From assembly GCF_031178195.1 (NCBI RefSeq), contig NZ_JAPSJL010000001.1, forward strand, positions 1-64,000: a stretch of 64,000 nucleotides of DNA, written 5' to 3'. This document shows, one piece after another, positions 21,721-29,921 of this stretch (its first letter is position 1; the number at the start of each line of letters is the position of its first letter). The translations under genes were made by a program, and so were the position numbers. Below the pieces are notes generated by a model. The model had not been told where the DNA came from and searched no databases. It saw nothing but the letters and a program-made list of their open reading frames with translations. Source of the stretch: Zhihengliuella sp. (GTDB taxonomy: Bacteria > Actinomycetota > Actinomycetes > Actinomycetales > Micrococcaceae).

Positions 21721-21756
21721 GGAGCGGCCGATCTGCAGAGGCAGGTCGGCCGCTCC
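21721..21756 (+). terminator. Terminator after tRNA-Thr
   Basis: A 16-bp stem (GGAGCGGCCGATCTGC with its complement, one G-T pair) closes an AGAG loop and is followed by TCTCATT. Confidence 0.75.
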
Positions 21757-21784
21757 TCTCATTCCCGGTCGTCTCCGCCCGGGG

Positions 21785-21828
21785 AGACGGCGAGGCGCCG
21801 CCCGGGTGCCGGGCGGCGCCTCGCCGTC
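21785..21828 (-). terminator. Terminator of the aldo/keto reductase gene
   Basis: An 18-bp stem (21785-21802 with 21811-21828) just downstream, on the minus strand, of the aldo/keto reductase stop. Confidence 0.7.
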
Positions 21829-21844
21829 GTCCTGCGCGCGTCGA

Positions 21845-22690
21845 CTACTCGAAGTCGCTGACCGCCGGGTCCGGGCCGATGCGCCCCTCGGCTCCGCGGT
21901 CGAGCCCGTCGATCCGGGCCAGGTCCTCCTCGTCGAGCGTCAGCCCGAGGGACTCCCAGTTCGCGACGATCCGCTCCGGCGTCACGGACTTGGGAATGAC
22001 CACCAGACCGTTGGCCAGGTGCCAGGCGATGACGACCTGCGCCGGCGCCGCCCCGTGCTTCTCGGCGATCTCGGTGATCACCGGGTTCTCCAGCAGGTCG
22101 GAGCGGTTGCCCAGCGGCGACCACGACTGGTGCAGGATGTCCCGGGACTGCTCGTACTCCCGGAGGCTGCGCTGCGGGAAGTAGGGGTGCGTCTCGACCT
22201 GGTGGATCGCCGGGACCACCCCGGTGGCCTCCTCGATCTCCTGCAGGGCCCCGACCGTGAAGTTGGAGACGCCGATCGACTTGACCCTGCCCGACGTCTG
22301 CAAGTCCACGAGGGCCTTCCAGGTGTCCACGTACTTGCCCTGCTTCGGCTGGATCCAGTGGATGAGGTAGAGGTCGATGTACTCGAGACCGAGCCGGTTC
22401 AGCGACGCGTCGAACGCCGCCAGCGTCTCCTCGTAGCCCTGGTCGGCGTTCCACAGCTTGGTGGTGATGAACAGGTCCTCGCGCGGCAGACCGGACGCCG
22501 CAATGGCCCGGCCCACGCCCTCCTCGTTGCCGTACACCTTCGCGGTGTCGATGTGCCGGTAGCCGGCCGCGAAAGCGTCGCCGACGACCTTCTCGGCGAC
22601 ATCGTCCTCGACCTGCCAAACCCCGTAGCCGAGCTGCGGGATGGTGTTGCCGTCGTTGAATTTCAGGACCGGTGATTCATAGGTTGTCAT
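21845..22690 (-). CDS. Aldo/keto reductase
   Basis: A 281-aa NADPH-dependent oxidoreductase with the TIM-barrel AKR fold, similar to 2,5-diketo-D-gluconate reductases. The catalytic tetrad is visible: Asp and Tyr in HIDTAKVYGNE, Lys in ITTKLW and His in LYLIHW. The cofactor-phosphate motif is VIPKSVTPERI. The substrate cannot be deduced. The start at 22690 (MTTYES) is preceded by GGATGAGG. An ATG three codons earlier (22699) is the alternative. Confidence 0.92.
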   Translation of the reverse strand: MTTYESPVLKFNDGNTIPQLGYGVWQVEDDVAEKVVGDAFAAGYRHIDTAKVYGNEEGVGRAIAASGLPREDLFITTKLWNADQGYEETLAAFDASLNRLGLEYIDLYLIHWIQPKQGKYVDTWKALVDLQTSGRVKSIGVSNFTVGALQEIEEATGVVPAIHQVETHPYFPQRSLREYEQSRDILHQSWSPLGNRSDLLENPVITEIAEKHGAAPAQVVIAWHLANGLVVIPKSVTPERIVANWESLGLTLDEEDLARIDGLDRGAEGRIGPDPAVSDFE

Positions 22691-22874
22691 GGCCCTCATC
22701 CTGCCATCGAAGACGCCGGTCCGGCAGACCGCCTACGCGCACGGCGTAGCGCTCGGTCGGACGGGAATAAGGGCGGGCCGGCCGTCGGTTGAATCGTTTC
22801 TCTCCGCCGTCGGCCATCGCCCGGGGAATCCGTGCCCGGATGCACGAATCGCGGGGACGGCAGTGCGCCGGCCG

Positions 22875-23348
22875 TCAGCGCAGCGCTTCGACGGCGGCCC
22901 GGGCGCAGCGGACGCCCTCCACCACGACGTCGGCGCGGCGCCGGACACTGTCGAGTCCCCGCGCGAGGTCGGTGGACGCGTGGCTCTCGGCGTCGAGCCG
23001 GGCCATGGCGGCGGCCTGCGCGGCCTGCGCGACGTCGTTGGCCGCCTTCGACAGGGCGCGGTGGACCGCCGAGGCCCCGGGCGGGATGTCGGTTCCCTCG
23101 CTCGGCCGGGCCGCCTGGGCCTCGACGCAGATGCTGCGCACCTCGGGGAGCTGGTCGGCCAGCCGGTTCGCGATGGCGACCAGCCCGTTGTAGAGATCGT
23201 TGTACTGGGCGTCGTCCTCGATGCCCTCGAGGACCTGGTGGAAGCGGTCGAGCCCGCGCTCGAAGCGGTCGTGGGCACGGCGCCACACTCCCAGTCCCAG
23301 CTCCTTGGTGTCGCGGTGCGTGCCGCGAAGTCGTGCGAAGAGACCCAC
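22875..23348 (-). CDS. Hypothetical helical protein
   Basis: A 157-aa protein not matched to a named family. It is predicted to be almost all alpha-helix, with long amphipathic stretches (RFERGLDRFHQVLEGIEDD, then Ala-rich helices in the C-terminal half) and no membrane segment or signal. The gap to the aldo/keto reductase (22691-22874) shows nothing distinct. It shares strand with the oxidoreductase and MFS genes but is not clearly in an operon. Confidence 0.75.
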   Translation of the reverse strand: MGLFARLRGTHRDTKELGLGVWRRAHDRFERGLDRFHQVLEGIEDDAQYNDLYNGLVAIANRLADQLPEVRSICVEAQAARPSEGTDIPPGASAVHRALSKAANDVAQAAQAAAMARLDAESHASTDLARGLDSVRRRADVVVEGVRCARAAVEALR

Positions 23349-23444
23349 GGCTCCATCTTGCCACGAACGCCCGGACGGGCGGCGGTCCCGCCCGGCCTCC
23401 CCGAGGGCCGGCGGGCACGAGCCCCGCGCCGGAGGCCGGGGCCC

Positions 23445-24458
23445 TCAGGGCCGCAGGAGGATCTTGCCGCGGTGCTCGCCCGAGTCGAAGTAGGCATGGG
23501 CCGCGGCGGCATCGGCGAGCGCGAACACGCGGTCCGTCGTCGGCCGCAGGCGCCCCGCCGAGACCATCGGCCAGACGTGCCGGCGCACCTCGCCCATGAT
23601 CGCCGCCTTCTCCGCGGCCGGCCGCGCGCGCAGCGTGGTGGCGATGATCCGGCCGCGCCGGCCCATCAGCGCCGCGAGATCCAGCTCGCCGCGCACGCCG
23701 CCGGCCAGCCCGATCACCACGAGCCGGCCGCCGGTGGCCAGCGCGGACACGTTGGCGCCCAGGTACTTCGCGCCCACGACGTCGAGGATCACGTCCGCGC
23801 CGTGGCCGCCGGTGGCGGCGCGCATCCGCTCGGCGAAGTCCTCGGTGCGGTAGTCGATGAGGACGTCCGCTCCCAGTCCCGCCGCGTAGTCGAGCTTCTC
23901 CCGGGTGCTGCCCGTGACGGCGACGTGGGCGCCGTAGGCCTTCATGATCTGGATCCCTGCGGCGCCGATGCCGCCCGAGCCGCCGTGGATCAGGACCCAC
24001 TCCCCCGGGCGGACCCCGGCCTCCAGCACCAGGTTGGACCACACGGTTGCGGCGACCTCGGGCAGCCCGGCGGCATCGACCGGATCGACACCGGACGGGA
24101 GCGGGACCACCTGGCCGGCCGGCACCGCGACGTACTCCGCGTACCCGCCGCCGGCGAGGAGCGCGCAGACGGGTGCGCCGTCGTCGTACTCCCCCGCCGC
24201 GGACTCGACCCGCTCGCCGCGCGCGGCGATCGTGCCCGAGACCTCGAGCCCCGGGATGTCGCTGGCCCCGGCCGGCGGCGGGTAGACGCCCTTGCGCTGC
24301 TGGACGTCGGCCCGGTTCAGTCCGGCGGCCGCCACGCGGACGAGGACCTCCCCGGGACCGGGGACCGGCACCGGGCGGCGGACGGACCGCACGACGTCGG
24401 GCCCGCCGGCGCCCTCGAAGACGGCCGCGGTCATCGTGTGGGGGTGGGTCTCGGTCAT
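23445..24458 (-). CDS. NAD(P)H:quinone oxidoreductase, zinc-independent MDR family
   Basis: A 337-aa medium-chain dehydrogenase/reductase of the PIG3-like quinone oxidoreductase group. A GroES-like domain (about 25-130) with GLNRADVQQRKG is followed by a Rossmann domain with the nucleotide motif VLIHGGSGGIGAAGIQI. No zinc ligands are seen. The ATG at 24458 has AGGAGGAGAA upstream and lies 38 bp after the MFS gene stop, so the two are probably co-transcribed. Confidence 0.9.
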   Translation of the reverse strand: MTETHPHTMTAAVFEGAGGPDVVRSVRRPVPVPGPGEVLVRVAAAGLNRADVQQRKGVYPPPAGASDIPGLEVSGTIAARGERVESAAGEYDDGAPVCALLAGGGYAEYVAVPAGQVVPLPSGVDPVDAAGLPEVAATVWSNLVLEAGVRPGEWVLIHGGSGGIGAAGIQIMKAYGAHVAVTGSTREKLDYAAGLGADVLIDYRTEDFAERMRAATGGHGADVILDVVGAKYLGANVSALATGGRLVVIGLAGGVRGELDLAALMGRRGRIIATTLRARPAAEKAAIMGEVRRHVWPMVSAGRLRPTTDRVFALADAAAAHAYFDSGEHRGKILLRP

Positions 24459-24496
24459 GCGTTCTCCTCCTGCGTCCGGATGGGGGTCGGTCGGCG

Positions 24497-26110
24497 TCAG
24501 TCGAACAGCTGCGCGACCCGCAGGAGCGTCTGCCACACGCCGAAGAGCAGCGGGACGCCCACCAGCAACCAGCCGAAGACCACGCGTCCCACTGCCAGGT
24601 CGGTCTCCGGCCGGTCCTCTCCGGCCCCCGTGGCGGCACTCTTGGCGCCCGGGCCGTCCGGGTGCGCCGCCCGGGACTCTGGGCTGCTCCCGGCCGAGCC
24701 GCTCGGCGCACGGACCGGCTCGGGCACCGGTTCGGCGCCGCCGACGGGCTTCGCGTCCGCCGGCTCGTGGAAGCGTGAGTGGACCGGCCGGATCAGGGCA
24801 TTGGCGACGAGGCCGATGCCCAGCAGCACGACCATCGTGAACAGGACCGGCCGGTAGTTCTCGGCCATCATGGTCCCGGGCTCGCCCTGCGCGTCGAGGA
24901 ACCCGTTCACGATCGCGGGCCCGGCGATGCCGGCGGCCGACCAGGCCGTCAGGAGCCGTCCGTGGATGGCGCCGACCTGGTACGTGCCGAAGAGGTCCCG
25001 CAGGTAGGCGGGGGCGGTGGCGAACCCGCCGCCGTAGAAGGAGATGATCACGAACGCGAGGAAGATGTAGAGCAGGCGGCTGGTGTCGCCGAAGAGGGCC
25101 AGGACGGTGTAGAGCACCGCCCCGACGCCCAGGTAGACCATGTAGATGGGCTTGCGGCCGATCCGGTCCGACGTCGACGACCACGCAAACCGGCCGAGCA
25201 TGTTGCCGATCGAGAGCAGGCCCACGAAGCCGCCCGCGACCGCGGCGGACACGGCCGACGCGCCGTCCCCGGCCCGGAAGAAGTCCTGGATCATCGGGGC
25301 GGCCTGCTCGAGGATGCCGATGCCCGCCGTGACGTTGAGGAACAGGGCCGCCCAGAGCAGCCAGAACTGGGGCGTCCGGACCGCGTTCCGGGCGGAGACG
25401 TTGTTGTCTGTAACGAGCGCCGACTTCCTGGCCTGGCTCGGGTCCCAGCCGCGCGGACGCCAGCCCTCAGCGGGGACGCGGATGGTCAGGGCGCCGTAGA
25501 GCATGAAGAGGAAGTAGACGACGCCGAGCGTGACGAACAGCTGGCCGACGGCGTCGCCGGAGGGGATCCAGCCCTCGGTGCCGGACTCCGGGTCGTAGAG
25601 GCGCATCAGCCGGGTGGACAGGGGCGAGGCCACCAGGGCGCCGCCGCCGAAGCCCATGATCGCCATGCCGGTGGCCATGCCCGGGCGGTCGGGGAACCAC
25701 TTCATGAGCGTGGAGACCGGGGAGATGTAGCCGATGCCGAGCCCGATGCCGCCGAGCAGGCCGTAGCCGAGGTAGACCAGCCAGAGCTGCTGGGAGAAGA
25801 TGCCGGCGGAGCCGACCAGGAAGCCGGCGGACCAGAAGCAGGCGGCGACGAACATGGCCTTGCGCGGGCCGGACCGTTCCACCCAGGTGCCCATGACGGC
25901 GGCCGAGAGGCCGAGCATGACGATCGCGATGGAGAAGATGATGCCGATCTCGGTCAGGCTCGCGTCGAAGTGCTCCACGAGCGCCGTCTTGTAGACGCTG
26001 GTGGCGTACGCCTGCCCGATGCACAAGTGGACGGCCAGCGCGGCGGGCGGGATCAGCCACCGGTTGAAGTTCTGCGGCGCTACGGAATGCGACCGGTCCA
26101 GCCAGCTCAT
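24497..26110 (-). CDS. OFA-type MFS transporter with an extra C-terminal membrane segment
   Basis: A 537-aa major facilitator of the oxalate/formate antiporter group, probably carrying a small carboxylate. About 12 membrane helices span 25-460, with family motifs near MGLS-type helix 2 and the second-half loop SDRIGRKPIY. After a disordered, Pro/Glu/Ser-rich linker (about 465-500) comes one more hydrophobic helix (GRVVFGWLLVGVPLLFGVW). I infer this is a fused form of the small-subunit peptide found beside some actinobacterial OFA carriers. The ATG at 26110 has GAGGAGG upstream; a longer N-terminal reading is rejected. Confidence 0.88.
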   Translation of the reverse strand: MSWLDRSHSVAPQNFNRWLIPPAALAVHLCIGQAYATSVYKTALVEHFDASLTEIGIIFSIAIVMLGLSAAVMGTWVERSGPRKAMFVAACFWSAGFLVGSAGIFSQQLWLVYLGYGLLGGIGLGIGYISPVSTLMKWFPDRPGMATGMAIMGFGGGALVASPLSTRLMRLYDPESGTEGWIPSGDAVGQLFVTLGVVYFLFMLYGALTIRVPAEGWRPRGWDPSQARKSALVTDNNVSARNAVRTPQFWLLWAALFLNVTAGIGILEQAAPMIQDFFRAGDGASAVSAAVAGGFVGLLSIGNMLGRFAWSSTSDRIGRKPIYMVYLGVGAVLYTVLALFGDTSRLLYIFLAFVIISFYGGGFATAPAYLRDLFGTYQVGAIHGRLLTAWSAAGIAGPAIVNGFLDAQGEPGTMMAENYRPVLFTMVVLLGIGLVANALIRPVHSRFHEPADAKPVGGAEPVPEPVRAPSGSAGSSPESRAAHPDGPGAKSAATGAGEDRPETDLAVGRVVFGWLLVGVPLLFGVWQTLLRVAQLFD

Positions 26111-26312
26111 GCGTCCTCCTCGTTGGCGTCCGCCGCACCGGCGGACCGTGCCCGCCGCCAGCGGATCGCTGTGACTCGACCGCTCGGTGGAGACGGTCAC
26201 CCCGCATTGTGCCTCAGGTCGGGGTACACGTGGAAGAACCGCTTCGGGTGTCCTTGCGCTTCGGCGCGTCCGGCGGCCGCCGCCGGCTTTGGCGGCGCGC
26301 GCCCGCTGGCTC

Positions 26313-26318
26313 TAGAGT
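26313..26318 (+). promoter_or_regulatory. -10 element of tRNA-Ser(UGA)
   Basis: TAGAGT at 26313-26318 lies ten bases before the tRNA, with a TTGGCG-like -35 (26289-26294) 18 bases upstream. Confidence 0.5.
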
Positions 26319-26328
26319 TGGTCTCTCC

Positions 26329-26416
26329 GGATGGTTGTCCGAGCGGCCTAAGGAGCCGGTCTTGAAAACCGGTGTGCGGCGACCCCGCACCAAGGGTTCA
26401 AATCCCTTACCATCCG
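26329..26416 (+). tRNA. tRNA-Ser (anticodon UGA)
   Basis: A class II tRNA with a long variable arm (GTGCGGCGACCCCGCAC). The acceptor is GGATGGT/ACCATCC, the anticodon loop CTTGAAA carries TGA at 26363-26365, and the T-arm contains GTTCAAATC. CCA is not encoded. Confidence 0.95.
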
Positions 26417-26420
26417 CGCC

Positions 26421-26468
26421 GGCGAAGGCCCCTGCTCCCCGTCTCGACGGGGAGCAGGGGCCTTCGCC
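26421..26468. terminator. Strong hairpin after tRNA-Ser(UGA)
   Basis: A perfect stem of about 21-23 bp (26421-26443 with 26446-26468) directly follows the tRNA. It also lies downstream of the convergent ABC-like gene. Confidence 0.8.
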
Positions 26469-26476
26469 GTCCCCGG

Positions 26477-26545
26477 GGCACCGGCGTCAGGCAACCGTCG
26501 TCGGGCAACCGTCGTCGGGCAACCGGCATCGGGCCACCGGCGTCG
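26477..26545. repeat. 14-bp intergenic tandem repeat
   Basis: Five head-to-tail units: GGCACCGGCGTCA, two exact copies of GGCAACCGTCGTCG (26490-26503, 26504-26517), GGCAACCGGCATCG and GGCCACCGGCGTCG. It lies in the convergent gap after tRNA-Ser(UGA) and is not in a recognised gene. Confidence 0.85.
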
Positions 26546-26588
26546 AGGCGCGCTCGGCGCGCGTGGCCGGACTGCGAAGGGCGGCGGG

Positions 26589-28391
26589 TCAGCCGGGTAC
26601 GACGACGGTCCGCGCCCCGGGGGCCGGGCCGTCGCCGTGGGTGGCGAGGACGACGATCCCCGGGTAGTCGCGGACGAGCTCGCGCAGGGCCTCCCGGCCC
26701 GCGCGGTCCAGCTCGGCGTCGATCCGGTCGAGCAGGAGCAGCGGCGGCGTCCCCAGCAGCGCGCGGGCCATCCGGACCTGGGCGCGCTGGGCGATGGACA
26801 GCGGCTGGCCACCGTTCCGCAGGAGGGTCCGGAGTCCCTGCGGCAGCGTCGCGTCCCAGGCCGCCGGGTCGGCCCCGGCCGCGGCGAGGGCCGCGCACGC
26901 CTCGTCCTCCCCGGCGTCGGGCACCCGGTAGCGGACCGCCCGCAGGATGCTCCCGCGCTCCAGCGGCAGACCGGAGGCCGCATGGCCGACGAGCAGGCGG
27001 CGCTCCCGGGCGCCCGCGGCGGCCAGGTCCCGGCCGCCGAGTCGGCACTCCGCCCGGTCCGGGGCCAGCCCGGCGAGCTCCTGGAAGACAGCCTCCACCT
27101 GCGCGTCCCCGCCCACCAACCGGACCACCTCGCCCGGCACCGCGCTGATGAGCGGGTCGGCGGCGACGCCGTCGTCCACCGACGGACGGGCGAGGACCAG
27201 GGGGCCGGGCGCGGATCCGCCGTCGGCGCTGGCCCCTCCGACCCTCCCCGGACGGGCGTCGCCGGCGGAGTCGCCCCGAGCGGGCCGGGCCGTCGCCGAC
27301 TCGACCGCGGCGGGGCGGGCGACCCCGGACTCCTCGATGACCGGGGCGATGATGCGCCGCGCGGCCCGGAAGTTCTGCCGGTACTCGACCACGCGGCCGA
27401 GCTCGGTGCACTGCGCGCCGATCACGCCGGCGAGCATGAGCGCGCTGGCCGCCGTGGCAGCGTCCACGCGGCCGCTCGAGGCGAGCAGGCCGACGCCGAG
27501 CGAGGCCGCGATCGGCGCCACCATGGCCGCCGAGCGGAGCCCGCCGGTGATCCGCGCGCGCGACAGGGCCGCCTCCACGACGCGCTGGCCCGCACGGTCG
27601 ACGCGCCGGGCCTCCCGGGACGTGCCGCCGCCGAACCGGACGGCGTCGCGGGCGTGGACCGTGTCGGCGACCTGCGCGGCGAGCCGGCCCCGGGCGCGCC
27701 GGACCGCGCGGGCCCGCTCGTAGGCCGGGCGCGCCAGGACCAGGAGCACCGCTACGAGCAGCAGCAGAGGTACGCCGACCGCCACGCCGAGCCAGACGTT
27801 GGTCAGGCAGAGCCACCCGAGGGTGACGACCACGAGCGGGATTCCGGCCACGAGCGGCGCGATGCCCTGGGCCACCCAGTTCCGCACGGCGGTGAGATCG
27901 TTGGTGCTGCGCGCGATGGTCACCCCGGCGCTCCGCGTGCGCTCGGAGTCCAGCGTGGAGCGCACCAGCCTCACGCGCAGCTCGTGGATATAGTCCTGGC
28001 CGAGCTGCTCCGCGACGAGGCCCTCGGCGAAGACGCTGGCGCCCACGGCGACGACGGCGGCCGCCGCCGCGACCAGGAGCCCCTGCACGGGCGCCCCGGT
28101 CCCGGCCGCGCCGACGAGTCGGCCGGCCAGCGCCGCGGCCAGGACGGACGCCCCGGCACGCACGAGGGCCAGCACGACCAGGCCCGCCAGATACCAGCGA
28201 CGGGAGCCGATCAGCAGGGGCGGCAGTCGGCGATCCCGTCCGCATTCGTCCCGGCGGCCCTGCGCCTGGCCGTGCTCTAAGGGCTCGCGCTCCACCGGGC
28301 CGCTCTCCACCGGGCCGCTCTCCCCCCGGCCGCTTCCCCGCCGGATGTGGACTCGCCCCGGGGCGGGCGGCGGTGCACCGGCGGAGGTCAC
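26589..28391 (-). CDS. ABC-exporter-like protein with degenerate nucleotide-binding domain
   Basis: A 600-aa protein with the layout of a type-I ABC exporter half: a disordered N-terminus (1-58), a membrane domain with about six hydrophobic stretches (60-330), an Ala/Gly-rich linker (350-415) and an ABC domain (418-600). The ATPase motifs are decayed. LVGGDAQVE (425-433) replaces Walker A with no Lys, the signature is LSIAQ (531-535), and Walker B LLLLD (551-555) is followed by Arg instead of the catalytic Glu. The H-loop His (585) remains. It is therefore unlikely to hydrolyse ATP alone. Its GTG overlaps the stop of the P-loop gene (GTGA), so the two are coupled. The substrate is unknown. 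Confidence 0.8.
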   Translation of the reverse strand: MTSAGAPPPAPGRVHIRRGSGRGESGPVESGPVEREPLEHGQAQGRRDECGRDRRLPPLLIGSRRWYLAGLVVLALVRAGASVLAAALAGRLVGAAGTGAPVQGLLVAAAAAVVAVGASVFAEGLVAEQLGQDYIHELRVRLVRSTLDSERTRSAGVTIARSTNDLTAVRNWVAQGIAPLVAGIPLVVVTLGWLCLTNVWLGVAVGVPLLLLVAVLLVLARPAYERARAVRRARGRLAAQVADTVHARDAVRFGGGTSREARRVDRAGQRVVEAALSRARITGGLRSAAMVAPIAASLGVGLLASSGRVDAATAASALMLAGVIGAQCTELGRVVEYRQNFRAARRIIAPVIEESGVARPAAVESATARPARGDSAGDARPGRVGGASADGGSAPGPLVLARPSVDDGVAADPLISAVPGEVVRLVGGDAQVEAVFQELAGLAPDRAECRLGGRDLAAAGARERRLLVGHAASGLPLERGSILRAVRYRVPDAGEDEACAALAAAGADPAAWDATLPQGLRTLLRNGGQPLSIAQRAQVRMARALLGTPPLLLLDRIDAELDRAGREALRELVRDYPGIVVLATHGDGPAPGARTVVVPG

Positions 28392-29647
28392 CGGCGAGCC
28401 CCCGCGAGGAGGCCTGCCGCCACCTCCGGCCGGCAGAGGTCGAACGTGGGGATGATGCGCTCGGGGACGTGGCCCGCCGCCTCGGCCGCGGCCAGCGGCG
28501 ACGCGGTCAGCACCCCGGAGATGGCGGCGACCTCCACGCCCGACTCACGCAGGATGCGGCTTCCGGAGAGCGCGCCGAGCGCTTCCTGCGCGGCGAACAG
28601 CGTGGAGTCGACGAGCCGGTGGAACAGCGGGTCGGCCAGCAGACGCCCCGTCTCCCCCTGGAAGACCCCGTCGGCGATCTCCAGGACGATCACGTCCGGG
28701 GACTCCTCGGCGAGCGCGGCGACCATGCTGGTGAGCAGTCGGCAGATCTCGTCGTAGTCGGTTTGGAACGTGGTGGGGTAGCCGAAGTCGGTGAAGTCCA
28801 TGACCCGGGTGGCGCCGGCGTCACGGAAGAGGTTGACGTCGTTGCCGGCTCCCGTGCCGGTCACCTTGCCGGCCGCGACGGTGAGCCCGCTGTTGGCGAG
28901 CCCGTTGACCAAGCAGCCGACCGTGGTGGACTTTCCGGAGTTCATGGAGGAGCCCAGCACGGCGAAGATCGGCGGCAGCGCGCCCGGCAGCCCGTCCTCG
29001 GAGACCAGGCGCTCCGGCGCGTGGTCGCGGAGGTTGACGACGCCGTCGCGGTCCGCGAGCAGTCCGATCGGCTCGATCCGCGTGGCCGCGTCGACGCGGG
29101 CGTGCGCGTCGCGGACCTGGGAGGCGAGGCCGCCTCCGGCCACGAGGTCGCACGGTTCCAGGGACGAGGGCACGTAGGCGAGGAACTGGTCCGGGGCGTA
29201 GCGGTGGCCGTAGGCCACCAGGATCTCCTGGCCGGGGAAGAGCAGGGCCTTCCGCGAGACCGGGCTCTCGAGCCGCTTGTGCTGCCCGATCTCCAGCACG
29301 CGCGCCAGAACGACGTCGCCGGGCTGCGGGACGACATCGGCCCCCGAGCGCAGCCCGAACCCGGAGGGGGCCGCCGCCGCGTGCTCGGCGACGTAGCGGG
29401 TGGTGTAGGCGGGGCGGGCGGCGAGCAGCCGCGCCGCCGGGAGTGCCTCCTCGCGGAGGCCCGGCCGCACCGCCTCGAACGTCGGGGCGAAGAGCGGCTC
29501 GGGCTCCACGGCGGCGCTGCGGAAAGCGGGGCTCGAAGCGTCGGGGCGGCCGGCGGGACAGCCGGCGGGACGGTCGGCGGGGTCGTGCAAGTCGTTCAGG
29601 CCGGGGCTGGAAACGGTGGTCGAAGGCCGGGTGTCGGTGACGGTCAT
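28388..29647 (-). CDS. P-loop NTPase-like protein (DUF1611-like), coupled to the ABC-like gene
   Basis: A 419-aa cytoplasmic protein. After a disordered N-terminus (1-50) comes a central region with a small beta-rich segment (GDVVLARVLEIGQHKRLE). The C-terminal P-loop domain has Walker A GSSMNSGKSTT near residue 250, followed by KVTGTGAGNDV and the Walker-B-like VIVLEIADGVF. The P-loop half resembles DUF1611/MobB-like NTPases. The family call is tentative and the function is unknown. The ATG at 29647 has GAGGAG upstream. Its stop overlaps the next gene by four bases, implying joint function. It is divergent from the ExeM-type nuclease gene. Confidence 0.72.
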   Translation of the reverse strand: MTVTDTRPSTTVSSPGLNDLHDPADRPAGCPAGRPDASSPAFRSAAVEPEPLFAPTFEAVRPGLREEALPAARLLAARPAYTTRYVAEHAAAAPSGFGLRSGADVVPQPGDVVLARVLEIGQHKRLESPVSRKALLFPGQEILVAYGHRYAPDQFLAYVPSSLEPCDLVAGGGLASQVRDAHARVDAATRIEPIGLLADRDGVVNLRDHAPERLVSEDGLPGALPPIFAVLGSSMNSGKSTTVGCLVNGLANSGLTVAAGKVTGTGAGNDVNLFRDAGATRVMDFTDFGYPTTFQTDYDEICRLLTSMVAALAEESPDVIVLEIADGVFQGETGRLLADPLFHRLVDSTLFAAQEALGALSGSRILRESGVEVAAISGVLTASPLAAAEAAGHVPERIIPTFDLCRPEVAAGLLAGARR

Positions 29648-29921
29648 GATGCGCTCCTCGCGGTGGTCGATCGGCGACGGCAGGACGTCCGGTCGCAGTA
29701 CCCATCTAGTCAGAGCCAGATGAGGTGCGGATGAGAGACACAGGAGGGCTCGATGAGAGGACGCCCGCATCTCCCCGCGGGCGCCGGCGCTCCACCCCGC
29801 GGACACGGTGACGCAACTCACCGTTCATGCAAGACTGATGAACTCTGAAGCGATCGCTTGGCGTCCGCGTCGCGGACGTGCCGCCATCGTCCTCGCTCCC
29901 GCCCTCGAGAAGGAACCTCCC

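Noticed and set aside
26477-26545. Possible CRISPR array
   Set aside because: Units are 14 bp head to tail with no spacers and no cas genes nearby.
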